From: an uncultured Candidatus Saccharibacteria bacterium
Lineage (GTDB): Bacteria; Patescibacteriota; Saccharimonadia; Saccharimonadales; UBA4665
Length of the DNA stretch: 64,000 nt
Assembly (NCBI GenBank): GCA_903840315.1
Contig: CAIMFK010000012.1
Coordinates: 140,230 to 204,229, forward strand
Direction of reading: 5' to 3'
Shown here one piece after another: positions 34,807 through 43,952 of the stretch. Made by a program: the position numbers and the translations under genes. How positions within the stretch are numbered: the first letter of the stretch is position 1; every line of letters starts with the position of its first letter. A model generated the notes under the pieces. The model did no database searches. It saw nothing but the letters and a program-made list of their open reading frames with translations, and had not been told where the DNA came from.

Positions 34807-36086
34807 GTTCTAAGTATCCTATCGAGTCTTTCTCTTATTGAATTAGTGGCAGTGTTATTTGCCTGCTGTAAAGTATCTAGTCCAACACGCAATAGTCCCA
34901 TTGCGGTTATATATGTATGGTCGTTTACTATTCCAGTTTTGTCAACAATGCCCACTACCTGACTAGGCTTAATGTACTGAACTGAAGGTCTTTTAGTAAA
35001 CGGAAGTTGTCTATACCAGTCGGTCTTTTCGAGCTCATCAACAACCATATCCAGCGATGATCCACCACCACATAAAAGTATTCTATTTGGCAAGTGATCA
35101 AGTTTTGGAAATTCGCTTAGAGCAAGTTCTACTCCGCCAGTCCAAACATCCAACGTCTTATGAAGTGCAGCCTCGACAGCAGGAATTTTTTGTGATGGAG
35201 TCTTATTGCTGACAAGTCCTAGTTTTAGTTCTTCAGCCTCAGAAAAATCTACACCTAGTTCTTTTTCTATTGACTTTGTATAAGCACGGCCACCAATTCC
35301 AAACATCTTAGTTCCTTGAACGCCACCATCATTAATTACAGCAATATCAGTAGTTCCTCCACCAATATCCATAAGTATTGCACTCATACTAGCATTAGGA
35401 TCGTCACCAATAACTGATCTAGATACAGCAAAAGGCTCGGCGGCAACTGCCAATAAATCTAGATCTAATTGTTGAGCAGTTCGCTCAAGCGCTCCAATAT
35501 GAATCATTGGAGCAAATGCTGCAAATAACTGAATGACTACATCGCTACCCTGAAAACCAACTGGATTAGTTACAGGATATCCATCTATGTCTATGCTCAC
35601 TAATGCGCTATTAACAAGCCTAACCTCAATATCTTTACCACCCAGTTCCCATGAAAGCTGTTGTTTGGCTTTGTCTTGGGCTTTTTGCTGAACAAGTTTT
35701 ATGATTCTTTCTATTTCTTCAATAGTCATCGGAACTTTGGCATCTTTTCGCTTAACACGTACTGTGATTGTAGTTCCTTTGACTAGCTCTCCAGCAATAC
35801 CAATAACAGCACTCCTTGCGCTCAATCCAGCTTGCTTCTCAGCCTCAGAGAGGGCCTTGTCACAGTTTTCGACTACAGATGTGATATCTGATATAGCGCC
35901 GGCTTGCATGTCACTGAGAGACTGGTGTGCCCTACCTACCCCGATAATCTCAGTACCATTCGGGCCAACTTTGCCAATTAATGCCTTAACAAACTCTGTA
36001 CCTATATCTAGGGCGACAATATACTGACTATCTTCCTTAGACTTAGATTTTGTTTTACTGGTGATTTTTTTTATTTTATTGAGCAT
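34803..36086 (-). CDS. ftsA: FtsA/PilM-family actin-like ATPase
   Basis: About 427 residues. The actin fold is marked by VALDIGTEFVKALIGKV (phosphate 1), an SHS2-type insertion (about 85-165), LMDIGGGTTDIAVI (phosphate 2) and LCGGGSSLDM (adenosine). These fit FtsA, which tethers FtsZ to the membrane, but PilM of type IV pili has the same fold; the companion membrane protein and several prepilin-like proteins make PilM a fair alternative. Start ATG 36086; TTG 36092 is in frame and lies 5 nt after an extended -10 (TGG-TATAAT). Confidence 0.83.
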   Translation of the reverse strand: MLNKIKKITSKTKSKSKEDSQYIVALDIGTEFVKALIGKVGPNGTEIIGVGRAHQSLSDMQAGAISDITSVVENCDKALSEAEKQAGLSARSAVIGIAGELVKGTTITVRVKRKDAKVPMTIEEIERIIKLVQQKAQDKAKQQLSWELGGKDIEVRLVNSALVSIDIDGYPVTNPVGFQGSDVVIQLFAAFAPMIHIGALERTAQQLDLDLLAVAAEPFAVSRSVIGDDPNASMSAILMDIGGGTTDIAVINDGGVQGTKMFGIGGRAYTKSIEKELGVDFSEAEELKLGLVSNKTPSQKIPAVEAALHKTLDVWTGGVELALSEFPKLDHLPNRILLCGGGSSLDMVVDELEKTDWYRQLPFTKRPSVQYIKPSQVVGIVDKTGIVNDHTYITAMGLLRVGLDTLQQANNTATNSIRERLDRILRT

Positions 36087-36123
36087 AATCAATTACAATT
36101 ATACCACTTTTTGAAAGGGCTAT

Positions 36124-38010
36124 TTAAGATAATACAGCTTTTATTCTTCTTATGCCAGAAGATGAAGATTCTTCTTTAATTATTCTGAATTTTTTATTGC
36201 TTTCAGAAAGCTGACCAGTATGATCAACATGTGGACCACCACAGATTTCAAAACTAAATGGTTTGTCGGAACCCTTTGCTTGCATCCTATAAACTTTGAC
36301 TATATCTCCATATCTATCGCCAAAAGCGCCAAGAACCTTTAAGTCCTCTAATGCTTCTTTGGTTGGATGTTCTTCAAATGTAACTACCAAATCTTTGTCA
36401 ATTTGTTCGTTTACAATTTCTTCAACTTTTTTAATCTCTTCAGGAGTCATTTTTTCGGGATGCGAGAAATCGAACCTTAGTCGTTCTTCGGTGATATTGC
36501 TTCCATGCTGAATGACGTGCTTGCCGAGAACGTCTCTCAAAGCCTGATACATTAGGTGAGTTGCGGTGTGGTATTTCATGTGCTGAAGAGTTTGACCTCC
36601 AAGACCACCCTTAAAAGTACCTTTAGTAGCAGTTTGACTTCTTTTACGCTGTTCAGCCATTTTAGAGTCAAATTCTTCGCGCCAATTATCGCTAATTTTG
36701 TAATCCTGAGTTAGGTTTTCCTCTAAACTCAGCTCAACTGGGAAACCGTATGTGTCGTAAAGGGTAAATATGTGATTTCCATCAATAATACCGTTCTGAG
36801 CCATTTTTTCTAGCTCCTTAACACCTTTACGAAGTGTTTGACGGAATACTTTTTCTTCCTTTAATAAGATTTCAATAACCTCATTTTTTTTAGATAAAAC
36901 TTCGGGAAAATCTGGTGAATAAATATCTATAATTACTGGGATTATTTCGTGCAAGAAATTCTGTTCAACACCAAGTTCAAATGCGAATCTTATAGCTCTT
37001 CTTACAAGGCGTCTCATGACATATCCCTGCTCTTTGTTGCTAGGCACTATGCCATCAACCGCTAAGAATACTGAACCTCTTAGATGATCGGCTATAACAC
37101 GCATATTGTTGGTGTATTGGCCATATTTTTTAGAAGATATTTGTTCTAGTTTTTCTATAATTGGTTGAAGCAAGGAAACCGTAAATACATCTGAACTGTC
37201 TAGTGAAGCAGCAGCAATTCTTTCGAGCCCACCACCATAGTCCACATTTTGTTTTGGCAGTTTATCAAATCCCGAACTAGTTTTCTTATATTCCATAAAC
37301 ACGCTATTGCCGAGTTCAATATATCTTCCACAATCACAGTTGGGATGACAAAATTTACCGTAATTTTTATTGTGCTGAACTTCTGGATATATATAAAAAA
37401 CTTCAGTGTCAGGACCACCTGGCTCACCTTCAGGCATATTCTCAGCCTTACCAGCTCTACACCACCAGTTCTTATCTTTGTAGAAGAAAATTCTTCCGCC
37501 TTGTTCTCCAACTTTGTAACCATTTTCTTCTGAACCTATCTCAATCGTCTTAGAGTCTACTCCTTTAGCTTGGAAAATTTCGGACCAAATTTTTGCACTC
37601 TCTTCATCTTTTGGAATATTGAGCTCTTCGTTACCGCTGTAGCAAGTGACATATATTCTAGATGGGTCTAACTTAACAATATCTGTTAAGAATTCAAAAA
37701 ACCAAGATATCTGTTCTTTCTTAAAGTAATCTCCTAAGCTCCAGTTACCAAGCATTTCAAAAAATGTAGTGTGTCTATTGTCTCCAACTTCTTCTATATC
37801 CTGAGCTCGTAAACAGGTTTGCGAATCGACTAATCGATTTCCTTCAGGATGCTCTTGACCCAATAAGTAAGGCAATAAAGGCTGCATACCACTTCCTGTA
37901 AAAAGTGTCGTAGGATCATTTTCAGGAACTAATCTAGCTCGGGAAATCACCGAGTGATTTTTTTCCTTGAAAAAGTTTATGTAGGCTTTTCTAATTTCTT
38001 GTGCTGTCAT
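36124..38010 (-). CDS. alaS: Alanyl-tRNA synthetase lacking the C-Ala domain
   Basis: About 628 residues from ATG 38010 (MTAQEIRKAYINFF), against 850-900 normally. Class II aminoacylation motifs are present (FFEMLGNWSLGDYF; GGLERIAA), then the tRNA-recognition region and editing domain with HTATH and CGGPHVDHT zinc ligands. The protein stops just after SGIRRIKAVLS, where the linker and C-Ala domain would begin. Charging and editing should work, but tRNA binding by C-Ala is missing. The tRNA-Ala in this window keeps G3-U70. The gene follows mnmA by 22 bp. Confidence 0.95.
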   Translation of the reverse strand: MTAQEIRKAYINFFKEKNHSVISRARLVPENDPTTLFTGSGMQPLLPYLLGQEHPEGNRLVDSQTCLRAQDIEEVGDNRHTTFFEMLGNWSLGDYFKKEQISWFFEFLTDIVKLDPSRIYVTCYSGNEELNIPKDEESAKIWSEIFQAKGVDSKTIEIGSEENGYKVGEQGGRIFFYKDKNWWCRAGKAENMPEGEPGGPDTEVFYIYPEVQHNKNYGKFCHPNCDCGRYIELGNSVFMEYKKTSSGFDKLPKQNVDYGGGLERIAAASLDSSDVFTVSLLQPIIEKLEQISSKKYGQYTNNMRVIADHLRGSVFLAVDGIVPSNKEQGYVMRRLVRRAIRFAFELGVEQNFLHEIIPVIIDIYSPDFPEVLSKKNEVIEILLKEEKVFRQTLRKGVKELEKMAQNGIIDGNHIFTLYDTYGFPVELSLEENLTQDYKISDNWREEFDSKMAEQRKRSQTATKGTFKGGLGGQTLQHMKYHTATHLMYQALRDVLGKHVIQHGSNITEERLRFDFSHPEKMTPEEIKKVEEIVNEQIDKDLVVTFEEHPTKEALEDLKVLGAFGDRYGDIVKVYRMQAKGSDKPFSFEICGGPHVDHTGQLSESNKKFRIIKEESSSSGIRRIKAVLS

Positions 38011-38032
38011 ATGTGTATTAATAAGTATTGTA

Positions 38033-39079
38033 TCAGATAACAATTCCGCCACCGACAACTCTTTCTTTTTCATATATTACTGCAGACTGCCCGGGAGTGA
38101 TTGCTCTAACCTCATCTTTAAGTTCTATTAGATAATTATCACCTTCTTTTTTAAATGATTTCACTGCTACAAGATCTGCTCTATATCTAGTTCTTATGGT
38201 GTATTTACTCTGTGAATTAGGAGCTTCATTAATCCAATGCAAATCACTAAGGGTTAGCGTCTGATTCCAAAGATTTTTATCCGATATGTCAGTAGTCACA
38301 AATACCTGGTTATTTTTAACGTCTTTACCGGTGACATAATATGGCAAGCCACCACCAACATTAAGACCATGCCTTTGACCGATAGTGTAGTATAGGGAAC
38401 CTTCATGGTCACCCAATATATTTCCGTTTTGATCAATGATTTGACCTGGTTTTTGAGGGCCTAGTTCAGTTTCGAGAAATTCTTTAATCCCAACTTTTCC
38501 GACAAAACATATTCCCTGAGAGTCTTTCTTTTCGGCAGTTGCAAGACCTAAACGCTTAGCGATTTCTCGCACCTTTGGTTTTTCCATTTCACCAATTGGC
38601 ATAATGGTTTTCTTTAGAGCCTCTTCATTAACCCTGTAAAGAAAGTAGCTTTGATCTTTATTTTTATCTATTCCAACAAGTAATTTACCATCTTTTACTC
38701 TGGCGTAGTGTCCGGTAGCAATATAGTCAGCACCGTCTTCAAGTGCAGTATCTAGAAATAGTTTAAACTTTATCTCCTGATTGCACATAATATCTGGATT
38801 AGGAGTTCTTCCTGCCTGATATTCAGCTACCATATAATCTACTACTTTTTGACGATACTCATTTTCAAAATCATACATTTTAAACTCGATACCAAGTTGA
38901 GTTGCGACTTTTTTTGCATCCTGATAATCTTCTTCCCAAGTACAATGATGGCCTGGCAAATCCTTGCTCCAGTTTTTCATGTAAACGCCAACAACATCAT
39001 AGCCAGCATCTAGAAGTAGTGCTGCAGTGACTGAACTGTCTACTCCACCACTCATTCCTACGTAAACTGTTTCTCTCAT
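38033..39079 (-). CDS. mnmA: tRNA 2-thiouridylase MnmA
   Basis: 348 residues. The PP-loop SGGVDSS activates the tRNA; the catalytic cysteines are in NPDIMCN and GICFVG, about 95 residues apart as usual. It makes 2-thiouridine at the wobble position of tRNAs for Lys, Glu and Gln. The start overlaps the cysteine desulfurase gene by 4 bp, so sulfur donor and acceptor are translationally coupled. Confidence 0.97.
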   Translation of the reverse strand: MRETVYVGMSGGVDSSVTAALLLDAGYDVVGVYMKNWSKDLPGHHCTWEEDYQDAKKVATQLGIEFKMYDFENEYRQKVVDYMVAEYQAGRTPNPDIMCNQEIKFKLFLDTALEDGADYIATGHYARVKDGKLLVGIDKNKDQSYFLYRVNEEALKKTIMPIGEMEKPKVREIAKRLGLATAEKKDSQGICFVGKVGIKEFLETELGPQKPGQIIDQNGNILGDHEGSLYYTIGQRHGLNVGGGLPYYVTGKDVKNNQVFVTTDISDKNLWNQTLTLSDLHWINEAPNSQSKYTIRTRYRADLVAVKSFKKEGDNYLIELKDEVRAITPGQSAVIYEKERVVGGGIVI

Positions 39080-40233
39080 GATATTTCCTTAATAGCACCG
39101 ACAATTAAATCAACTGATTTTTCAACATCAGACTTAGTGGTTTGACGACCGAGCGAAATCCTAATACTAGATCTAGCCAATTCATCGCTAATACCCATGG
39201 CTTTAAGTACGTGTGAAGGTTCATTCGAACTTGCACTACAGGCCGAACCAGCAGCGCAGTATAATTTTCGATCATCGAGAATAGATAACAATCTTTCATT
39301 GTCTATGCCGGGAAATGACAAATGTATATTATTTGGCAATCTATTCTTCAAGCTACCATTAATGATGGTTTCAGGTAAAAGATTTGTAATTTTTTTCATA
39401 AATAGTGATTGCAGTTCAGAAATTCTACTAACTTCATCTTTTCTTGTTGATTGAGCAATCTCTAAAGCCTTGGATAGCCCAATTGCACCTGCAACATTTT
39501 CAGTACCGCTTCTTATATTTCTCTCCTGACCACCACCTAAGATATTTGACTTCAAGATTATTCCCGACTTAACAAATAGGACTCCGGTCTGTTTAGGGCC
39601 ATAGATTTTACCACCGTTCAATGACATTAGATCAATTCCTAGTCTTGCGTGATGTAGGTCTAAATAGTTAACAGCTTGTGATGCGTCTACATGTAGATAA
39701 AGTGGGGTTAAATTGTTTGAAAGTAGTCTTTGTTTTCTTATGTCATGAATTTTTTGAGAGATTGATTTTATTGGCTGTATCGATCCAACTTCGTTATTGG
39801 CATACATTACCGATATTAGAACTGTATTATCGTCAATAAGATCAAATAATTTATCTAAATTAATAACAGCCTTTTTATCTACTGGAGCAATTTTATGGAC
39901 ATACTTAGAGACTGGCTGAAGTACTGAATCATGCTCAATTGAACTGGAAATTATATTCTTTCCTTCAAAATTTTTCATAATTCCATGAATAGCAAGATTA
40001 TTCGATTCAGTGCCTCCAGCCGTAAAGATAATCTCGTCAGATTTCGCACCAAGCCAAGTAGCTATAGATTTTCTTGCCTCGTTTAAATGATTCTTAACGT
40101 TTTTGGCGGGTGAATAATTTGCTGAGGGGTTAAAGAATTTTTGGTTTTGAAAAATCGACATAGAATCAATGACCCTATTATCCATAGGAGTTGCTGCCGC
40201 ATAATCTAAATAAATATAGTCTTTCATTGTCAT
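39076..40233 (-). CDS. Cysteine desulfurase (IscS/NifS type)
   Basis: 385 residues, PLP fold type I. Visible are YLDYAAATPMD at the start, HVDASQAVNYL binding the cofactor, the PLP lysine in SLNGGKIYGPKQ, and the active cysteine in the loop CAAGSACSAS. It releases sulfur from cysteine as a persulfide. Position and 4-bp overlap with mnmA point to tRNA thiolation as its main use; no Fe-S assembly scaffold is in the window. An ATG two codons downstream is an alternative start. Confidence 0.96.
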   Translation of the reverse strand: MTMKDYIYLDYAAATPMDNRVIDSMSIFQNQKFFNPSANYSPAKNVKNHLNEARKSIATWLGAKSDEIIFTAGGTESNNLAIHGIMKNFEGKNIISSSIEHDSVLQPVSKYVHKIAPVDKKAVINLDKLFDLIDDNTVLISVMYANNEVGSIQPIKSISQKIHDIRKQRLLSNNLTPLYLHVDASQAVNYLDLHHARLGIDLMSLNGGKIYGPKQTGVLFVKSGIILKSNILGGGQERNIRSGTENVAGAIGLSKALEIAQSTRKDEVSRISELQSLFMKKITNLLPETIINGSLKNRLPNNIHLSFPGIDNERLLSILDDRKLYCAAGSACSASSNEPSHVLKAMGISDELARSSIRISLGRQTTKSDVEKSVDLIVGAIKEIS

Positions 40234-40263
40234 TGAATTAGCCTACCTGAAGTCTATTTTATA

Positions 40264-40620
40264 TTAATAGACTTCAGCACGTACATGTTTTAAGTAAAGA
40301 CTTGCTGCAAGAATAAGGTTTTTAGCCTCATCCTTACCTACTCTTTCATAATGCTGATTGTTATGCGCTTTAATAATACCTTCAGGTCGAAGATTATATC
40401 TTGTGGTAACAATTTGTCTCTTGCCATAAGAATCTGTCCATTCTTCATGCCATACCCATGTATGAGGATCTAAACAGAAGAATTCTCTTCTTACATTTTT
40501 TTGTGTGATACCAAAAATCTTGCCACCAATTTTAGCTTCTTGATGTATCAGATCTCTTTTTAGTTTAGTCTTAGCCTCGATTCGTCTTTGACGTGCTAGA
40601 TCTTGAAAAATATTTAACAT
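40264..40620 (-). CDS. Conserved-looking small protein of unknown function
   Basis: 118 residues. An N-terminal basic helix (LARQRRIEAKTKLKRDLIHQ) precedes a compact domain with aromatic motifs (FFCLDPHTWVWHEEW) and VTTRYNLRPEGI. No membrane segment or cysteine pair. It is in the metG-to-alaS run between tatD and the cysteine desulfurase. I do not recognise a family; the Trp-rich core suggests a folded cytosolic protein. Confidence 0.68.
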   Translation of the reverse strand: MLNIFQDLARQRRIEAKTKLKRDLIHQEAKIGGKIFGITQKNVRREFFCLDPHTWVWHEEWTDSYGKRQIVTTRYNLRPEGIIKAHNNQHYERVGKDEAKNLILAASLYLKHVRAEVY

Positions 40621-40634
40621 AGTTATAACTCTTA

Positions 40635-40841
40635 TTAAGCTGCTAGGTAATCCTGTGATAATTCCCGATTTTGGTCAGATACGACTATTTGCTCATTAGA
40701 ACTTGCTTCAAGATCTAAATCTACGCCATTTAAATTAGCTTGATAGCTGATTATTAACGCAGCCTCATCTAACTCCTTCAATCTTTCGATTTTTACGGAG
40801 TCAACTAAAGATGGTTTTTCACGAAACTCAGGATTTAACAT
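40635..40841 (-). CDS. Small acidic protein of unknown function
   Basis: 68 residues, acidic, probably helical (ERLKELDEAALIISYQA), with no recognised motif. An AAGG site lies upstream, and the gene is spaced 10 bp after tatD and 14 bp before the next small gene. It begins MLN like that 118-residue neighbour (MLNIFQ), but no other similarity is evident. Confidence 0.6.
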   Translation of the reverse strand: MLNPEFREKPSLVDSVKIERLKELDEAALIISYQANLNGVDLDLEASSNEQIVVSDQNRELSQDYLAA

Positions 40842-40851
40842 AATTGCCTTA

Positions 40852-41622
40852 TTAATTTAAGTTAAATAACTTTTTGGAATTTGAAGTAGTAGCCTTGGAA
40901 ATACTTTCCAAGGATTCACTCCTCAATTCTGACAAAAAGAATGCGATATTTATCACATGTTTTAACTGAGCAATTGTACCTCTATATGGGGCGGGTGTCA
41001 AGAATGGGGCATCGGTTTCAAGCAGCATCTTGGACAATGGAACCGCTTTTGCGGCTTCAAGCTGTGACTGATTTTTTGTGAATGTCATAATACCATTAAG
41101 TCCTACATAAAAATCTCTGGAAAGTATTTCATTAAGAACTTCTTTTGAGGCTGTGAAACTATGAATAACACCCCTAATTCCTGGGTATTTATCAATTATT
41201 GGCCAGAAATCATCGAATGCTTCCCTAACATGAAATATCATAGGCAAATCATGTTTTTGAGCTAATTCTATTTGAAATTCTAGTATTTGTTTCTGATCCT
41301 CTTTTGGGGAGTGATAGTAGTAATAGTCCAAGCCGCATTCTCCTACTGCAACTACTTTTTTTTCTGTGGCTAGGCTTGCAAAATCTTTTAGCTTATCAGG
41401 TGCATGAACATAATCTTTTGCTTCATGGGGATGAATACCAATTGATGAATAGAGATTCTCATGGTCTTGTGCAAATCTTACTGCCAATCTGGAATCCTCA
41501 AGATCCGTACCCACAACGATTGCATTACTTATTCCAACTTCTAGGCCACCCTTGATTACAGTTTCAGGATTCAGGCTGTAATCTTTTGAATGTATGTGAC
41601 AATGCGTGTCAATAAAATTCAT
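40852..41622 (-). CDS. tatD: TatD family metal-dependent hydrolase
   Basis: 256 residues, TIM barrel. Metal ligands are visible: DTHCHIHS (5-12), Glu in GECGLDYY, His in FHVREA, His in VIHSFTAS and Asp in LETDAPFL. TatD enzymes are 3'-5' DNases or D-aminoacyl-tRNA deacylase relatives. It lies 7 bp after metG, an order conserved widely (metG-tatD). Confidence 0.95.
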   Translation of the reverse strand: MNFIDTHCHIHSKDYSLNPETVIKGGLEVGISNAIVVGTDLEDSRLAVRFAQDHENLYSSIGIHPHEAKDYVHAPDKLKDFASLATEKKVVAVGECGLDYYYYHSPKEDQKQILEFQIELAQKHDLPMIFHVREAFDDFWPIIDKYPGIRGVIHSFTASKEVLNEILSRDFYVGLNGIMTFTKNQSQLEAAKAVPLSKMLLETDAPFLTPAPYRGTIAQLKHVINIAFFLSELRSESLESISKATTSNSKKLFNLN

Positions 41623-41629
41623 GGTTAGA

Positions 41630-43096
41630 TTATGCTTTACTGTATTTTTCTGGCAACTCTTTTTTGGGAAATAGCATTGTTTTAAGAGGACGAATTACTC
41701 CGTCTTTGAAGACATACCTAATTTTTGTTGCACCATCTGGAAGGAATGGTTCTAAAAGATCAGCAATTTGCACTAGGCTACTTGATTGATATGCAAGAAC
41801 TTCTCGGAGGTGATCTGCATCATTATTTTTGGCAAGCTCCCAAGGTTTTTCTTCGTCAATATATTGATTAAGCCCTTTGATCTGCTGGAAAACTTCATCA
41901 AGAGCTCTATCGAACTGACAGCTCTCTAACGCTTCAATATACGGACCAATATCGTGATGAGCTTCTGGCATTTCTCCAATTAAACCCTTTTGATATTTCA
42001 TAACCATTGCAGCGGTTCTTTGAACGGCGTTACCTAGTTGGTTTGCAAGCTCATTATTGTAAGCCGAATCAATCATCTGCCAACTAAAATCTCCATCGTT
42101 ATATGACGGAATGTGCCTTAGCATGAAATATCTAAAACCATCTACGCCATAATGTTCTATAACTTCATTTGGATCAACTCCGTTTCCTAGACTCTTGCTC
42201 ATTGTTTGACCATTAATTTTTATAAAGCCATGAACATATAGAATTTTTGGCAAGGGCAAACCTAAGCTCATAAGCATAGCCGGCCATATTGCTGCATGAA
42301 ATCGAATAATATCTTTTCCGATTACCTGAACATTTGCTGGCCAAAAGTTCTTAAAATCATCATTTTCGGGATAACCTAAAACGGTTAAATAGTTCATAAG
42401 CGCTTCGAACCATACGTACATAACTTGCGTATTATCACCTGGGACTTCTATTCCCCAGTCAAGCTTATTCTTTGGCCTAGATATGCTAATGTCCTGCAGG
42501 CCACTTTTAAGTAGTGATATGATTTCATTCTTCCTGGTTTCAGGAATAATTTTAAGCTCATCTTTCTCAATAGCCTCGAGAATTTTTTTCGAATATTTAG
42601 ATAGTTTAAAAAAGTAGTTATTTTCTTCCAGTCTCTTATAGGCCTGAGGATGGCTAGGATTAGTTCTTTCTTTTTCTACCTGAGCTTCTGGCACAAATTC
42701 TTCCTGCTTAACGTCATACCAGCCAGAATACTTTCCCTTGAACATATCATGGGATAATTTCTGCCAGATAATATCTGCTCTTTGAATATGACCCTTATCT
42801 GTGGTTCTTATAAATCTATCGTTACTTATTTGGAGTTTTTTCTGGAGATCCTTAAATTTATTGGCTATGGATTCAGTGAATTCCTTGGGAGTCATTTTAA
42901 GCTCAGCAGCTTTTTGAGCATTTTTATCACCATGCTCATCAGTACCAGTACTAAAAATGACAGCTTTACCAGACTGTCTAGCATACCTAGCCAAAACATC
43001 AGCCATTAAAAATTCAAGTGCATGACCAAGATGTGGTGCTCCATTGGCATATGGGATTGATGTAGTTACGTAATAATTTTCTGATTTTTTTTCCAT
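41630..43096 (-). CDS. metG: Methionyl-tRNA synthetase, minimal zinc-less form
   Basis: 488 residues. Class I signatures: HLGH (21-24, the HIGH motif) and TMSKSLGNG (KMSKS). The connective domain has no cysteines where many homologues have one or two zinc knuckles (the stretch after GWYDVKQEEFVPEAQ), and there is no C-terminal EMAP-like tRNA-binding domain. It charges tRNA-Met. tatD follows directly. Confidence 0.97.
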   Translation of the reverse strand: MEKKSENYYVTTSIPYANGAPHLGHALEFLMADVLARYARQSGKAVIFSTGTDEHGDKNAQKAAELKMTPKEFTESIANKFKDLQKKLQISNDRFIRTTDKGHIQRADIIWQKLSHDMFKGKYSGWYDVKQEEFVPEAQVEKERTNPSHPQAYKRLEENNYFFKLSKYSKKILEAIEKDELKIIPETRKNEIISLLKSGLQDISISRPKNKLDWGIEVPGDNTQVMYVWFEALMNYLTVLGYPENDDFKNFWPANVQVIGKDIIRFHAAIWPAMLMSLGLPLPKILYVHGFIKINGQTMSKSLGNGVDPNEVIEHYGVDGFRYFMLRHIPSYNDGDFSWQMIDSAYNNELANQLGNAVQRTAAMVMKYQKGLIGEMPEAHHDIGPYIEALESCQFDRALDEVFQQIKGLNQYIDEEKPWELAKNNDADHLREVLAYQSSSLVQIADLLEPFLPDGATKIRYVFKDGVIRPLKTMLFPKKELPEKYSKA

Positions 43097-43166
43097 GCTG
43101 AATAATATTTTCTGCTTAATTTACTTCTTTAGTATAACTTAAGCCAGTAAATTTTATATACAGAAA

Positions 43167-43952
43167 TTAAGAGGTGGTCTTGAGATCTCTAAGATTAAAG
43201 AAGAGAATTCCAACAACTATACAAAAAATACCGAATGATCCAATTACGATTAAGTTAAAGGTATTAAATTGTGCCTGTGCCTGATAGTAATGGAAGAGAG
43301 AAAACTTATCTGGAATTCTTAAATAGGATACTGTTGAGACCATGGACGATATTAAATAGCTCGTGAATATATATGCTGAGGAAAGACCTATGGCGAGTCC
43401 GTTGTTGCCTGAAATACAGCCAATCAAAAATGTTATTAATCCAAAATCAAGACATAGGAGCAAACAATTTAAGGATACTTTGGCTAAGCTGAGATAATTA
43501 TATTGATAATTAATTAACCTTAATCCAATTGAAACTCCAGCATATGCTGCAAAAGCTATCAAACTTAGAATGATAACCGAAGCAATAATCTTGTTCGTCA
43601 ATACACGATTTCTGCCATTCGTGAAAGACAATTGAGTCTCGAGTAGACCTTTTTTCTCATCACCGGTATAAAGATTGCTGAATAGGTAAACAGATAGAAA
43701 AGAGAGGCCGATAGGGACCCTAAGAGCAAATATTTGTTGTGTTATATACCCCCCAATTGTATTCCATGATGCGCTATCACCGAGTATTTTTTGAAGTGAT
43801 GTTGGCAGAGAACCTAGAGAGCTGCTCAAGCTGCCATTTTTAAATGCTGGAAAGAAATACATGGTAATAATAGTCAGAGACATAACTCCAATAAACCACC
43901 AAAAAATTAACATTTTTTTCTGGAACAAGATCTTTGTAGCTAACGTTCTCAT
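43167..43952 (-). CDS. ABC-2 type transporter permease
   Basis: 261 residues with about six membrane segments and a large first extracellular loop (about 40-85), the layout of ABC-2 exporters. It overlaps the upstream ATPase gene by 4 bp and so forms a two-gene export system. The substrate is unknown; this architecture exports drugs, lipids or peptides. Confidence 0.88.
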   Translation of the reverse strand: MRTLATKILFQKKMLIFWWFIGVMSLTIITMYFFPAFKNGSLSSSLGSLPTSLQKILGDSASWNTIGGYITQQIFALRVPIGLSFLSVYLFSNLYTGDEKKGLLETQLSFTNGRNRVLTNKIIASVIILSLIAFAAYAGVSIGLRLINYQYNYLSLAKVSLNCLLLCLDFGLITFLIGCISGNNGLAIGLSSAYIFTSYLISSMVSTVSYLRIPDKFSLFHYYQAQAQFNTFNLIVIGSFGIFCIVVGILFFNLRDLKTTS

